From NCBI GenBank assembly GCA_963704535.1, contig OY969916.1:9734001-9798000 (forward strand): a DNA stretch of 64,000 nt, read 5' to 3'. The notes under the pieces are model-generated. The model had not been told where the DNA came from, searched no databases, and worked only from the letters and a program-made list of their open reading frames with translations. Shown here piece by piece: positions 1 to 9,875 of the stretch (its first letter is position 1; each line of letters begins with the position of its first letter). The translations under genes and the position numbers were made by a program. Source of the stretch: G963704535 sp963704535 (GTDB lineage Bacteria > Chloroflexota > Chloroflexia > Chloroflexales > Roseiflexaceae).

Positions 1-2
1 AC

Positions 3-1475
3 CTGTACGAGGACGGCGGGATCGCCTCGCCCGACGGCCACTGCCGGGCCTTCGACGCGGCGGCGCGCGGCACGGTATTCGGCAGCGGCGTGGGCGTGGT
101 GCTGCTCAAGCCGCTGGCCGACGCGCTCAACGACGGTGACACGATCTATGCGGTCGTCAAAGGCTCGGCGATCAACAACGACGGTGCGGCCAAGGTCGGC
201 TACACCGCACCCAGCGCCGCCGGCCAAGCCCAGGTGATCGGGGATGCCCTGGCCGCCGGCGGCGTGCCGGCCGAGACGATCGGCTATGTCGAGGCCCACG
301 GTACCGGCACCGCGCTGGGCGACCCGGTCGAGGTCGCGGCCCTAACCGAAGCCTACCGCGCCCAGACCGACCGCCGGCAGTTCTGCGCGCTTGGCTCGCT
401 CAAGACCAATATCGGTCACCTCGACACCGCCGCCGGCATCGCCGGGCTGATCAAGACCGCACTGGCGCTCCAGCACAAACAGCTCCCACCCAGCCTGCAC
501 TTCCATACTCCCAACCCGAACATCGATTTCGGCGCCGGCCCATTCTTCGTGAACGCCGCCCTGCGCGATTGGCCTGCCGATGGCGTAGCGCGCCGAGCGG
601 GGGTCAGCTCATTCGGCATCGGCGGGACAAATGCACACCTGGTGCTGGAGGAAGCGCCGCTGATCATGCCCACGCCGGCTATGCGCCCCTGGCACCTGCT
701 GCTGCTCTCGGCCAAAACCGCGTCCGCGCTCGACCAGGCGTCGGCCCGGCTGGCGGCGCACCTGCGCGCCAACCCGCAGCTCAACCTGGCCGATGTCGCC
801 TACACCCTCCAAGTCGGGCGGCGGGCCTTTGATCACCGGCGCATCGTGATCAGCCGCGACGCAGCCGACGCGGCCGAGGCGCTGGAGTCGCGCGGCCCGG
901 CCCGCGTATGGAGCGCCACCCGCCCGCCGGAGCAGCCCGCGATCGTGTTCATGTTTCCTGGGCAAGGGACGCAGTATGTCGATATGGGCCGCGAGCTGTA
1001 CGACCACGAGCCGGTCTTCCGGGCCGAGATCGACCGCTGCGCCGAGCTGCTGCGACCGCACCTGGGCCTCGATATTCGCCAATTGATCTACCCCAAAGAA
1101 CAAAGAAGCGACCAGCCAGACCCTGTACGGCGGCCCCTCCGTGGGCGCCCCACCGACGAACGGCGGCCCCTCCGTGGGCGCCCCACCGACGAACGGCGGC
1201 CCCTCCGTGGGCGCCCCACCGACGATCTCAGGAGAAGAGGAGAATGGGCAATCTCCAATCTCCAATCTCCAATCTCCAGGGCAGAACGGGCAATCTCCAA
1301 TCTCCAATCTCCAATCTCCAATCAACCAGACGCAGTACACGCAACCGGCCCTCTTCGCGGTCGAGTACGCGCTGGCGAGGCTCTGGATGAGCTGGGGCGT
1401 ACAGCCGCAGGCCATGATCGGCCACAGCCTGGGCGAGTATGTGGCGGCCACGCTCGCAGGCGTGTTCGCTCTTGA
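3..1475 (+). CDS. Type I modular PKS, upstream part of a split gene (KS C-terminal half, start of AT); partial at left edge
   Basis: Extends a polyketide chain by decarboxylative condensation. The gene enters from the left edge, so the KS active-site cysteine is outside the window. The catalytic histidine motifs EAHGTGT (near 298) and KTNIGH (near 405) are intact, and the linker leads into an AT starting at FMFPGQG (near 948). The meaningful reading continues to about 1250, through three 33-bp repeat units (RRPLRGRPTDE). After that the frame is lost inside a purine-rich/heptamer insert, and the last 70 or so codons to the stop at 1475 are out of frame. The AT continues in the +1 frame in the next entry. 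All five other AT domains in this cluster carry the same kind of insert in frame, so the two pieces are almost certainly one gene, either truly frameshifted or carrying a sequencing indel. Confidence 0.85.
   Translation: MYEDGGIASPDGHCRAFDAAARGTVFGSGVGVVLLKPLADALNDGDTIYAVVKGSAINNDGAAKVGYTAPSAAGQAQVIGDALAAGGVPAETIGYVEAHGTGTALGDPVEVAALTEAYRAQTDRRQFCALGSLKTNIGHLDTAAGIAGLIKTALALQHKQLPPSLHFHTPNPNIDFGAGPFFVNAALRDWPADGVARRAGVSSFGIGGTNAHLVLEEAPLIMPTPAMRPWHLLLLSAKTASALDQASARLAAHLRANPQLNLADVAYTLQVGRRAFDHRRIVISRDAADAAEALESRGPARVWSATRPPEQPAIVFMFPGQGTQYVDMGRELYDHEPVFRAEIDRCAELLRPHLGLDIRQLIYPKEQRSDQPDPVRRPLRGRPTDERRPLRGRPTDERRPLRGRPTDDLRRRGEWAISNLQSPISRAERAISNLQSPISNQPDAVHATGPLRGRVRAGEALDELGRTAAGHDRPQPGRVCGGHARRRVRS
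1093..1325 (+). repeat. Composite repeat insert in the AT linker, PKS1 (site of frame loss)
   Basis: Order: one and a half AACAAAG-type units, three 33-bp units (1128-1160, 1161-1193, 1194-1226), a purine-rich stretch, then two CAATCTC heptamer arrays separated by AGGGCAGAACGGG. The 33-bp unit reads RRPLRGRPTDE in the upstream frame, and the heptamers read QSPISNL in the downstream frame. The change of frame lies between about 1226 and 1325. Confidence 0.9.
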
Positions 1476-4400
1476 GGATGCGCTGAATCTGGTGGCGGCG
1501 CGCGGCCGGCTGATGCAGGCGCTCCCACCTGGCGCGATGCTGGCGGTGGCACTGCCGGAAGCGGAGCTTGTGCCGCTGCTGGGGCCGGAGCTGGCGCTGG
1601 CGGCGGTCAACGGCCCGCGCGCGTGCGTGGTCGCCGGGCCGGCAGAGGCGATTGCCGCGCTGGAGGCCCAGGTGCAGGCCACTGGCGGCATGTGCCGGCG
1701 ATTGCACACCTCGCATGCGTTCCACTCGGCGATGATGGAGCCGATCGTCGCGCCGTTCGCGGCGCGGGTGGCGCAGGTGGTGCGCCAGGCGCCGCAGATC
1801 CCGGTGATCTCGAACCTGAGCGGCGGCCGGCTCACGGCGGCGCAGGCGACCGACCCGCAGTACTGGGCCGATCACCTGCGCCGGCCGGTGCGCTTCGCCG
1901 ATGGGCTTCGACAGGCGCTTGAGATGCCCGACCTGCTGCTGCTGGAGGTCGGGCCGGGCCGCTCGCTGGGCGACCTGGCGCGCCAGGCCGGGCCGCAGCG
2001 CACCGCGCTGGCCAGCATGCGCCACCCGCGCGACCCCCAGCCCGACCTGGCCGCGCTATTGAGCGGGTTGGGCCGGCTGTGGCTAGCGGGCGGGCAGGTG
2101 GACTGGAGCCGGCTGCACGCCGATGCGCGTCGCCGGCGCGTCCCGCTGCCGACCTACCCGTTCGAGCGCCGGCGCTACTGGATCGGCGGGCGCGCGAGCG
2201 AGTCCAAGCCGGTCGTGGCGCAAAACGGGCGCGCGCCACTGGACGACTGGTTCTACGCCCCGCTCTGGCGGCAGACGCTCCCACCCGGCCCCGCCGCGCC
2301 CGATCAGGCCGGTGCCCCGCGCGCCTGGCTGCTGTTCGCCGATACCTGCGGGCTCACCGAGCAACTGGGCGCGGCCCTGACGGCGAGCGGGCAGCAGGTG
2401 GCGCTGGTGGCGCCCGGCGAGCGGTTCGGCGCGCTGGGCGGCGGTCGCTACCAGATCCGGCCATCGCAGCGCGAGGACTACGACGCCTTGCTGGAGGAGC
2501 TGGCCGATGCGGGCGCGCTGCCGCAGGTGATCGTCCATGCCTGGAGCGTCACGCCCGACCAGCCCCGCGCGGCCGGCGCCGAGCGGCTGGCCCAGGCGCA
2601 GGCGCACGGCTTCGACAGCCTGCTATTGCTGGCCCAAGCGCTGGAACGCCGCGCGCCCGGCGCGCCAGTGACGCTGGGAGTGGTCACGAATAATATGCAG
2701 TCTGTGGCCGGCGAGCCGGCCCATGACCCTGAGAAGGCGCTGGTGCTGGGGCTCTGCAAGGTCATCCCGCAGGAGATGCCCGCACTGGACTGCCGCAGCA
2801 TCGATATTGTGCTGGGCGCCGACGCAGCGCCGGACGAGGAGCTGCCCGAGTTGCTGCTGGCCGAACTCAGCGCGCCGGCCGCCGACAAGATCCTGGCCTA
2901 CCGCAACCTGGCGCGCTGGGTGCAGTCGTTCGAGCCGCTGCGCCTGATGGCGAACAGCGCGCCGCCGGCCCGGCTGCGCGACGGTGGCGTCTACCTGATC
3001 ACCGGCGGCCTGGGCGGGATCGGGCTGACGCTGGCGGGGTACCTGGCGCGAACGGTGCGGGCCAGCCTGGTGCTGACCGGCAGGCGTGGCTTGCCGCCGC
3101 GCGAGGACTGGCCGCGCCTGCTGGCCGATGGCCCCGACGACGTTCGCGCGGCGATCGGCGCGGTGCGGGCGCTGGAGGAGCAGGGCTGCGAGGTGCTGGT
3201 CGTGGCGGCCGATGTCGCCGACTCGACCGCCATGCGGGCCGTGATCGCGCAGGCGCTGCAACGCTTCGGGGCGCTGCACGGCGTGATCCACGCGGCCGGC
3301 ATCCCCGGCGGCGGCGTGATCCAGATGAAGACGCCGGCGGCGGCGGCGCGCGTGCTGGCGCCCAAAGTCCAGGGCACGCTGGCGTTGCACGCGGCTACCG
3401 AAGATCTGCCGCTCGACTTCCTGATGCTCTGCTCGTCGATCACCGCGATCACCGGCGGGTTCGGGCAGGCCGACTACAGCAGCGCGAATGCCTTTCTGGA
3501 TGCCTTCGCCGCCAGCCGGCGCGGCCGGCGCGGCCCGCGCGTCCTGGCGATCAACTGGGACCGCTGGAGCGAGGTCGGCATGGCGGCGCGCACCGATGCC
3601 CCGGACGGCTTCCACCAGATCCAGCAGGGTGTTGCGGCGCCGATCCGCCACCCGCTGCTGGATCGCTGCCTGATCAGTACGCCCACACAGGCGATCTATT
3701 GGTCGGAGTTCAGCGTGAAGCGGCATTGGGTGCTGTCGGAGCACCTGATCGCCGGGCTGCCGACCGTGCCGGGCACGACCTACCTGGAGATGGCCCGCGC
3801 CGCTTTCGCGCACCTGGCCCAGTCGGCGACCGCCGAGCTGCGCGACGTGGTCTTTGTGGCGCCGCTGGTGGTTCAGGACGGCCAGGTCCGGGACGTGCTG
3901 ACCATCCTGGAGCAGGCTGGCGACGGCTATGCGTTTCGCGTGGTCAGCCGGGCGCGCCTGGAGGAAGGCGCGGCGAGCGATTGGCAGGAGCATGCGCGCG
4001 GGACGATCCGGGCCGGCGCCGCCGCGCCGGAGCAGCGCGACCCGGCGGCGCTGGGCGCAGGGATGGCGCCGCTGGACCTGGCGCTGGCGCGCCCGCGCGC
4101 CGAGGGCGCCCAAGCATTCTTGAGCACCGGGCCGCGCTGGGACAACCTGCGCCAGGTCGCCGTGAGCGGCGCCGAGGGCGTGGCGCTGCTGGAGCTGGCC
4201 GTGCCCTACGCCGCCGACCTGCGCGACTATGTGCTCCACCCGGCGCTGCTGGACACGGCTGCCGGTGCGGTCAAGTTCATGGGCGAGGGCGACTACCTCC
4301 CGCTGACGTACGGCAGCCTGCGGGTCTACAGCCCATTCCAGCGCCGGATCTACAGCGCCATCCGCTATACGGGCCGCCCGGAGAGCGCCAAAGACATACT

Positions 4401-5106
4401 GACGTGCGACCTGAGCATCCTGAATGAGCAGGGCCAGACGCTGGCCGAGATCGGGGCGTTCAGCATGCGTAGAATCACCCCCGAGCTGCTGGCGCAGATC
4501 AAGGCCCAGGCCGGCGGCCGGTCGGCCGCGCCGCTCGACGAGGCGACGGCGGGCCTGTACGACGAACTGATGGCGGCGCAGGCCGAGCAGCAGGGCATCA
4601 CCCCGAACGAGGGCGCGCAGGTCTTCGCGCGGCTGCTGGGCGGCGTGGCGCTGCCGCAGATCATCGTCTCGACCGGCGATGTGCGCCAGACGATCGCCCG
4701 GATCGGTGCGCTGACCACCGCGAGCCTGCTGGAGCGGCTGGCGCGCCGGAGCCGGCCGCTCAACGGCCATGCCGCCGCGCTCGACCCGGCCACGCTGCCG
4801 GCGGGCGCGATCGAGCAGCAGGTGATCGCGATCTGGCGGCAGGTGCTGGGGGTCGAGCAGGTCGGGCTGAACGACAATTTCTTCGAGCTGGGCGGCACGT
4901 CGCTGCTGGGCATCCAGGTGATCGCCGAGTTGAAGGCTGCGTTCGGCGTCGAGATTCCGGCGGTCAGCATCTTCGAGGCGCCGACCGTCGGCGCGCTGGT
5001 CCGGCAGCTCCAGCCCAGCCGCCAGCCGCAGACCTTCGACCACAGTCGGGAACGCGCTCGTAAGCGGGGGCATGGTCTCAGTCTTTTCAAGGGGGAGAAG
5101 CAGTGA
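1141..5106 (+). CDS. Type I modular PKS, downstream part of the split gene (AT-KR-DH-ACP)
   Basis: Continuation of the preceding PKS in the +1 frame. The true start lies upstream in the other frame; the first 60 or so codons are repeat DNA. Domains: AT from about residue 62 (GHSLGEYVAA near 94, SHAFHS near 193, a malonyl-type motif); a KR structural part beginning DDWFY (about 368); KR with intact TGGLGGIG (about 617), the serine of CSSI and the tyrosine of GQADYSSAN; then DH with the HxxxGxxxxP motif (HLIAGLPTVP, about 867) and HPALLD (about 1032); ACP with LGGTSL (about 1250). Expected outcome is malonate extension, ketoreduction and dehydration. The KR-then-DH order is unusual, since DH normally precedes KR, and the second DH motif has Gly where Gln/His is usual. 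The stop overlaps the next start as GTGA, which indicates translational coupling. Confidence 0.88.
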   Translation: MGAPPTNGGPSVGAPPTNGGPSVGAPPTISGEEENGQSPISNLQSPGQNGQSPISNLQSPINQTQYTQPALFAVEYALARLWMSWGVQPQAMIGHSLGEYVAATLAGVFALEDALNLVAARGRLMQALPPGAMLAVALPEAELVPLLGPELALAAVNGPRACVVAGPAEAIAALEAQVQATGGMCRRLHTSHAFHSAMMEPIVAPFAARVAQVVRQAPQIPVISNLSGGRLTAAQATDPQYWADHLRRPVRFADGLRQALEMPDLLLLEVGPGRSLGDLARQAGPQRTALASMRHPRDPQPDLAALLSGLGRLWLAGGQVDWSRLHADARRRRVPLPTYPFERRRYWIGGRASESKPVVAQNGRAPLDDWFYAPLWRQTLPPGPAAPDQAGAPRAWLLFADTCGLTEQLGAALTASGQQVALVAPGERFGALGGGRYQIRPSQREDYDALLEELADAGALPQVIVHAWSVTPDQPRAAGAERLAQAQAHGFDSLLLLAQALERRAPGAPVTLGVVTNNMQSVAGEPAHDPEKALVLGLCKVIPQEMPALDCRSIDIVLGADAAPDEELPELLLAELSAPAADKILAYRNLARWVQSFEPLRLMANSAPPARLRDGGVYLITGGLGGIGLTLAGYLARTVRASLVLTGRRGLPPREDWPRLLADGPDDVRAAIGAVRALEEQGCEVLVVAADVADSTAMRAVIAQALQRFGALHGVIHAAGIPGGGVIQMKTPAAAARVLAPKVQGTLALHAATEDLPLDFLMLCSSITAITGGFGQADYSSANAFLDAFAASRRGRRGPRVLAINWDRWSEVGMAARTDAPDGFHQIQQGVAAPIRHPLLDRCLISTPTQAIYWSEFSVKRHWVLSEHLIAGLPTVPGTTYLEMARAAFAHLAQSATAELRDVVFVAPLVVQDGQVRDVLTILEQAGDGYAFRVVSRARLEEGAASDWQEHARGTIRAGAAAPEQRDPAALGAGMAPLDLALARPRAEGAQAFLSTGPRWDNLRQVAVSGAEGVALLELAVPYAADLRDYVLHPALLDTAAGAVKFMGEGDYLPLTYGSLRVYSPFQRRIYSAIRYTGRPESAKDILTCDLSILNEQGQTLAEIGAFSMRRITPELLAQIKAQAGGRSAAPLDEATAGLYDELMAAQAEQQGITPNEGAQVFARLLGGVALPQIIVSTGDVRQTIARIGALTTASLLERLARRSRPLNGHAAALDPATLPAGAIEQQVIAIWRQVLGVEQVGLNDNFFELGGTSLLGIQVIAELKAAFGVEIPAVSIFEAPTVGALVRQLQPSRQPQTFDHSRERARKRGHGLSLFKGEKQ

Positions 5107-8100
5107 CAACCGAACATGAACTACGGGCGCGTGATATCGCGGTGATCGGCATGGCCGGCCGCTTCCCCGGCGCGCCCAGTATTGAGAGCTTTTGGCGCAA
5201 CCTGGCCGAGGGGCGCGATGCGGTCACGTTCTTTTCCGATGCACAGTTGGCGGCGGCGGGCATTCCACCGGAGGAGTTCGGGCAGCCCAATTACGTGAAG
5301 GCCGGCATGATCCTGGACGGCGTGGAGGAGTTCGATGCCGGCTTCTTCGGCTACAATCCCGGCGAGGCGGCACTGCTCGACCCGCAGCAGCGGCTGTTTC
5401 TGGAGACGGCCTGGTCGGCGCTGGAGCACGCCGGCTACGCCCCACAGCGCTTCGAGGGGTTGATCGGCATCTACGCCGGGGCGGCCTGGAACACCTACCT
5501 GCTCAGCAACCTGACTACCCACCGCGAGCTGTTCGACGCAGCGAATGTGTTCCAGACGTTTATTACCAGCGATAAGGACTTCATGCCCACGCGGGTCTCC
5601 TACAAGCTGAATCTGCGCGGCCCCAGCCTAATCGTCCAGACCAGTTGCTCGACTTCGCTGGTGGCGATCCACCTGGCCTGCATCGGCCTGCTGACGCACG
5701 ATTGCGATATGGCGCTGGCCGGCGGCGTGACGGTCAAGGTGCCGACGCACAGCGGCTATCTGTACCAGGAGGGCGGCCTGGCCTCGCCCGACGGGCACTG
5801 TCGCTCGTTCGACGCCGGCGCGCAGGGTACGATCTTCGGCAGCGGCGTGGGCGCGGTGGTGCTCAAGCGCCTGGCCGATGCGCTGGACGATGGCGATATG
5901 GTGCTGGCGGTTATCCGCGGCTCGGCGATCAATAATGATGGCGCGCAGAAGGTCAGCTATACCGCGCCGGGCCTAGATGGCCAGGCCGAGGTGATCGCGG
6001 CGGCGCAGGCGGCGGCGGAGGTCGACCCGGAGACGATCGGCTATGTCGAGGCGCATGGCACCGCGACCGCGCTGGGCGACCCGATCGAGGTGGCCGCGCT
6101 GACCAGGGTGTTTCGCGCCGCCACCGAAGCGCGCCAGTTCTGCGCGCTTGGCTCGGTCAAGTCGAATATCGGCCACCTGGACGCCGCCGCCGGTGTGGCC
6201 GGCTTTATCAAGACGGTGCTGGCGCTCCAGCACCGCCAGCTCCCGCCCAGCCTGCACTACCAGGCGCCCAACCCGCAGATCGACTTCGCCCAGAGCCCGT
6301 TCTACGTCAACACCGCGCTGACCGAGTGGCCGGCGAATGGGGCGCCGCGCCGGGCCGGCGTCAGCTCGTTTGGCGTCGGCGGGACCAATGCCCACGTCAT
6401 CCTGGAGGAGGCGCCGGCGCAGCCGCCCACCCCGCCGGCCGAGGGCTGGCAAGTGCTGCCGCTCTCGGCCCGCAGCGTGGCCGCGCTCGACCAGCTCACC
6501 GCCGACCTGGCCGCGCACCTGCGCGCGCACCCCGACCTCAACCTGGCCGATGTGGCCTACACGCTCCAGGTCGGCCGCAAGCCGCTCCCGGTTCGACGGG
6601 CCGTGCTGGCCCGCACCAGTGCCCAGGCCGTCGCCGCAATCGAGGAGCGCGACCCGCAACTGCTGCTCTCCGCCAGCGCCCCCGACGCCGCGCCGCCGCT
6701 GGCCTTCCTGTTCCCCGGCCAGGGCGCCCAGTTCGTCGGCATGGGCCGCGACCTCTACGCCACTGAACGGGTGTTCCGCGAATGGGTCGATCGCTGCGCC
6801 GAGCTGCTCACGCCGCACTTGGGCCTCGACATTCGTCACCTGATCTACCCCGACGACCGACAACCGACGACTGACGACCGACGACCGACGACCGACGACC
6901 ACCACGACCCTGTACGGCGGCCCCTCCGTGGGCGCCCTGTCGAGAAACCGCGAGAAGGGGAGAGAGGCAGAGGGGCAGAAGGGCAGAACGGGCAATCTCC
7001 AATCTCCACTCTCCAATCTCCACTCAACCAGACGCAGTACACCCAACCGGCACTCTTCGTGGTCAGCTACGCGCTGGCGCAACTGTGGATGAGCCGGGGT
7101 GTGCGGCCACAGGCGCTGCTGGGTCATAGCCTGGGCGAGTATGTCGCCGCGTGCCTGGCAGGCGTGTTCTCGCTTGAGGACGCGCTGCTGCTGGTGGCCG
7201 AGCGCGGTCGGCTGATGCAGAGTTTGCCTCAGGGCGCCATGCTCAGTATTGCGCTCGACCAGGCCGAGCTGGCGCCGTTCCTGACCGCCGAGCTGAGCCT
7301 GGCGGCGGTGAACGGGCCAGAGCGCTGCACCGTCGCCGGGCCGCCCCCGGCCATCGCGGCCCTGGAGGCGCGGCTGAGTGCGCGTGAGGTCAACTGTCGG
7401 CGGCTGCCGACCGAGCGGGCCTTCCATTCGCCCATGGTCGAGGCGGTGCTGCCGGCTTTCAGGGCGGTGCTGGCGCGGGTGCGGCTGCAAGCGCCGCAGC
7501 TCCCGGTCGTCTCGAATATGAGCGGGACCTGGCTGACCGAGGAGCAGGCGACCGACCCGGCCTACTGGGCGCGGCAGATGCGGGCGCCGGTGCAGTTTGG
7601 CGCCGGGCTGGCCACGCTGGCGCAGGCGCCGGGGCGGGTGCTGCTGGAGGTCGGGCCGGGCACCACACTCAGCAGCCTGGCGCGCCAGCAGTTGGGCCAG
7701 CTTCCGATCATCGCCAGCCTGGGCCACCGTGAGGACACCCGCGCGGATGATCTGCTGCTGGCGACGGCGCTGGGGCGGCTATGGCTGGCGGGGGTGGAGG
7801 TGGCGTGGGAGGCGACCGAGGGCGCGGGGCTGCGCCAGCGCGTGGCGCTACCCACCTACCCCTTCGAGCGTCGGCGCTTCTGGATCGAGCCGGGCGCGCG
7901 CGGGACCATCGCATCGCCGCAGCCGGACGGTGTCGTCAAACGCGCCAATATGGACGACTGGTTCTATGTGCCGGCCTGGCGGCGCGCGCTGCGCCCTCCG
8001 CCCACGGTCGCAGGCGCCGCCGACACGCCGCCCGGCCCGGTGCTGCTGTTTGTCGATGCATGGGGCGTCGGCGCGGCGCTGGGTGAGCGGCTGGCCGGCC

Positions 8101-9872
8101 AGGGACGCCAGGTGCTGACGGTCGTGCCGGGCGATGGCTTTGCGCGGTTGAGCGATGGCAGCTACACGATCGACCCGCAGCGCCCCGACGACTACGCCGC
8201 GCTGCTCGACGGGCTGGGCCAGCACCACGCGGCCCTGGCTACCGTCGTGCATCTCTGGAGCCTGGCGCCCCCGCGCGACGGCGCCCCACGCTCGATCGAG
8301 TTGCGCGCGGCGCTGGCGTTGAGTTTCACCAGCCTACTGTACCTGGTTCAGGCCTATGGGCAGCGCGAGCCGGACCCGCCGCTGCGGCTGGTGCTGGTCT
8401 CCAACGCCACCCAGAGCGTCGGCGGCAAGTCGGTGCTACAGGCCGAGAAGGCGCCCGCCCTGGGGCTATGCCGGGTTATTCCGCAGGAGTACACGCAAAT
8501 CATCTGCTGTAGCATCGATCTTGAGCTGCCCGGAGCAGAGGCCGCACCGGCCGACTGGCTGATCGAGGCGCTGGCCGACGACTGCGAGGGGGCGCCGGGC
8601 GGCAGCAGCATCGCCTACCGCAACCGCCGGCGCTGGGTCGAGCAGTTCGAGCCGCTGCCGCTGGCCGCGCCCCCGTCCACGCCGCTGCGGGCGGGTGGCA
8701 GCTACCTGCTGATCGATGGGCTGGAAGGCATCGGCTTTGCGCTGGCCGAGACGATCGCCCATGCCACCGCCGGGCAACTGGTGCTGTTCGATCAGGCCGG
8801 GTTCCCGGAGCGGGCCGAGTGGGCCGAGTGGGCCGCGCACGACGGCGACGGGATTAGCCGCAAGATTCGCAACGCCCTGGCGCTTGAGGCGCTTGGCGCA
8901 ACCGTAGCAGTCGTCGGTGGAGACTACAGCGCCGAGGCCGATCTGCGGCGGGCGGTTGAGCAGGCGCTAGCGCGTGCTGGCGCGCTCCACGGCGTGATCC
9001 ACTGCGCCGGCACCGGCGGCGAGCAGCGCTTCCACGCCATCCAGGAGCTGACGCCCGACGAGGTCCAGTGGCACCTGTCGGCCAGGGCCGCCAGCGTGGT
9101 GGCGCTGGCCCGTGCGCTGGGCGAGCACCGGCTCGACTTCTGCTGCCTGACCTCCTCGCTCTCGACCGCGCTGGGCGGGCGCGGCTACGCCGCCTATGCG
9201 GCCGCCAACTGCTTCTGTGACAGCTTTGCCCGCCAGCACAACCGCCACAGCCCGACCCGCTGGCTCAGCATTGGCTGGGATGCCTGGAAGCTGGACGAGC
9301 CGGATGGCCTAACCGCCCTGAGCGCCAGCCTCTCGGAGCTGGCGCTTGACGCGGCCGAGATCGGGGCGGTGCTGCTGCGGGCGCTGGCCGCGCCCGACCT
9401 CGACCACGTGCTGATCTCGACCGGCGACCTGGCCCGCCGGATGGCCCAGGATGAGCAGCGCATCGCCGGGCTGCGGGTGCGGGCGCAGCCCAACTCGCAC
9501 GCCCCACGCCACCCACGCCCGGCCCTGCCGACCGACTACGTGGCGCCGACCGGCGAGGGCGAGCGGGCGATCGCGGCGATCTGGGAGCGCGTGCTCGGCT
9601 TCGAGCAAGTCGGCGTGCTGGACAACTTCTTCGAGTTGGGCGGCGACTCGCTGCTGGCCGTGCGCGTCGTGGCCCAGATCAAAGCGGCGCTGGAGATCGA
9701 CCTGCCGGTGGCGCGGCTCTACCAGGGCCTGACGGTGCGCGCGCTGGCCGCGATCATCGCCGACGGCGCCGATGGCCGCGGCCAGCGCGCCGCGCAGCAG
9801 GAAGAGCGCCGCGAGCAACTCAAGGGGCGCAGAGCGTTCCAGAAGCAGCAGCGCGTGCGGCGCGAGCAATAA
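5103..9872 (+). CDS. Type I PKS, one module (KS-AT-psiKR-ACP)
   Basis: One extension module of 1,589 residues. KS about 10-430 (TSCSTSL near residue 180, EAHGTAT, KSNIGH); AT about 535-850 (FLFPGQG, GHSLGEYVAA near 673, ERAFHS instead of the usual HAFH); KR structural part at MDDWFY (about 949); KR core about 1197-1385; ACP with LGGDSL near 1510. The KR looks inactive: the Rossmann motif is IDGLEGIG rather than TGGLGGIG and the usual catalytic Lys region reads LSARAAS, so a beta-keto group is predicted. A repeat-derived insert occupies residues about 582-640 of the AT. The charged C-terminal tail (QQEERREQLKGRR...) is probably a docking element, matching a similar tail on the next PKS. GTG start, preceded by a GGGGGAGAAG ribosome-binding region and overlapping the upstream stop by 4 bp. 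Confidence 0.93.
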   Translation: MTTEHELRARDIAVIGMAGRFPGAPSIESFWRNLAEGRDAVTFFSDAQLAAAGIPPEEFGQPNYVKAGMILDGVEEFDAGFFGYNPGEAALLDPQQRLFLETAWSALEHAGYAPQRFEGLIGIYAGAAWNTYLLSNLTTHRELFDAANVFQTFITSDKDFMPTRVSYKLNLRGPSLIVQTSCSTSLVAIHLACIGLLTHDCDMALAGGVTVKVPTHSGYLYQEGGLASPDGHCRSFDAGAQGTIFGSGVGAVVLKRLADALDDGDMVLAVIRGSAINNDGAQKVSYTAPGLDGQAEVIAAAQAAAEVDPETIGYVEAHGTATALGDPIEVAALTRVFRAATEARQFCALGSVKSNIGHLDAAAGVAGFIKTVLALQHRQLPPSLHYQAPNPQIDFAQSPFYVNTALTEWPANGAPRRAGVSSFGVGGTNAHVILEEAPAQPPTPPAEGWQVLPLSARSVAALDQLTADLAAHLRAHPDLNLADVAYTLQVGRKPLPVRRAVLARTSAQAVAAIEERDPQLLLSASAPDAAPPLAFLFPGQGAQFVGMGRDLYATERVFREWVDRCAELLTPHLGLDIRHLIYPDDRQPTTDDRRPTTDDHHDPVRRPLRGRPVEKPREGERGRGAEGQNGQSPISTLQSPLNQTQYTQPALFVVSYALAQLWMSRGVRPQALLGHSLGEYVAACLAGVFSLEDALLLVAERGRLMQSLPQGAMLSIALDQAELAPFLTAELSLAAVNGPERCTVAGPPPAIAALEARLSAREVNCRRLPTERAFHSPMVEAVLPAFRAVLARVRLQAPQLPVVSNMSGTWLTEEQATDPAYWARQMRAPVQFGAGLATLAQAPGRVLLEVGPGTTLSSLARQQLGQLPIIASLGHREDTRADDLLLATALGRLWLAGVEVAWEATEGAGLRQRVALPTYPFERRRFWIEPGARGTIASPQPDGVVKRANMDDWFYVPAWRRALRPPPTVAGAADTPPGPVLLFVDAWGVGAALGERLAGQGRQVLTVVPGDGFARLSDGSYTIDPQRPDDYAALLDGLGQHHAALATVVHLWSLAPPRDGAPRSIELRAALALSFTSLLYLVQAYGQREPDPPLRLVLVSNATQSVGGKSVLQAEKAPALGLCRVIPQEYTQIICCSIDLELPGAEAAPADWLIEALADDCEGAPGGSSIAYRNRRRWVEQFEPLPLAAPPSTPLRAGGSYLLIDGLEGIGFALAETIAHATAGQLVLFDQAGFPERAEWAEWAAHDGDGISRKIRNALALEALGATVAVVGGDYSAEADLRRAVEQALARAGALHGVIHCAGTGGEQRFHAIQELTPDEVQWHLSARAASVVALARALGEHRLDFCCLTSSLSTALGGRGYAAYAAANCFCDSFARQHNRHSPTRWLSIGWDAWKLDEPDGLTALSASLSELALDAAEIGAVLLRALAAPDLDHVLISTGDLARRMAQDEQRIAGLRVRAQPNSHAPRHPRPALPTDYVAPTGEGERAIAAIWERVLGFEQVGVLDNFFELGGDSLLAVRVVAQIKAALEIDLPVARLYQGLTVRALAAIIADGADGRGQRAAQQEERREQLKGRRAFQKQQRVRREQ
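6849..7024 (+). repeat. Composite repeat insert in the AT linker, PKS2
   Basis: GACGACC-type heptamers (peptide cycle DDRRPTT), one copy of the 33-bp motif (VRRPLRGRP), a GAGAGGGG-rich stretch, and CAATCTC heptamers (QSPISTLQSP). In frame throughout; sits between LIYP and NQTQYTQPALF. Confidence 0.9.
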
Positions 9873-9875
9873 CAG

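Noticed and set aside
2623..5109. Long open frame on the minus strand opposite PKS1
   Set aside because: Shadow of GC-rich codon use; no domain is recognisable and the + strand frame has clear KR, DH and ACP motifs.
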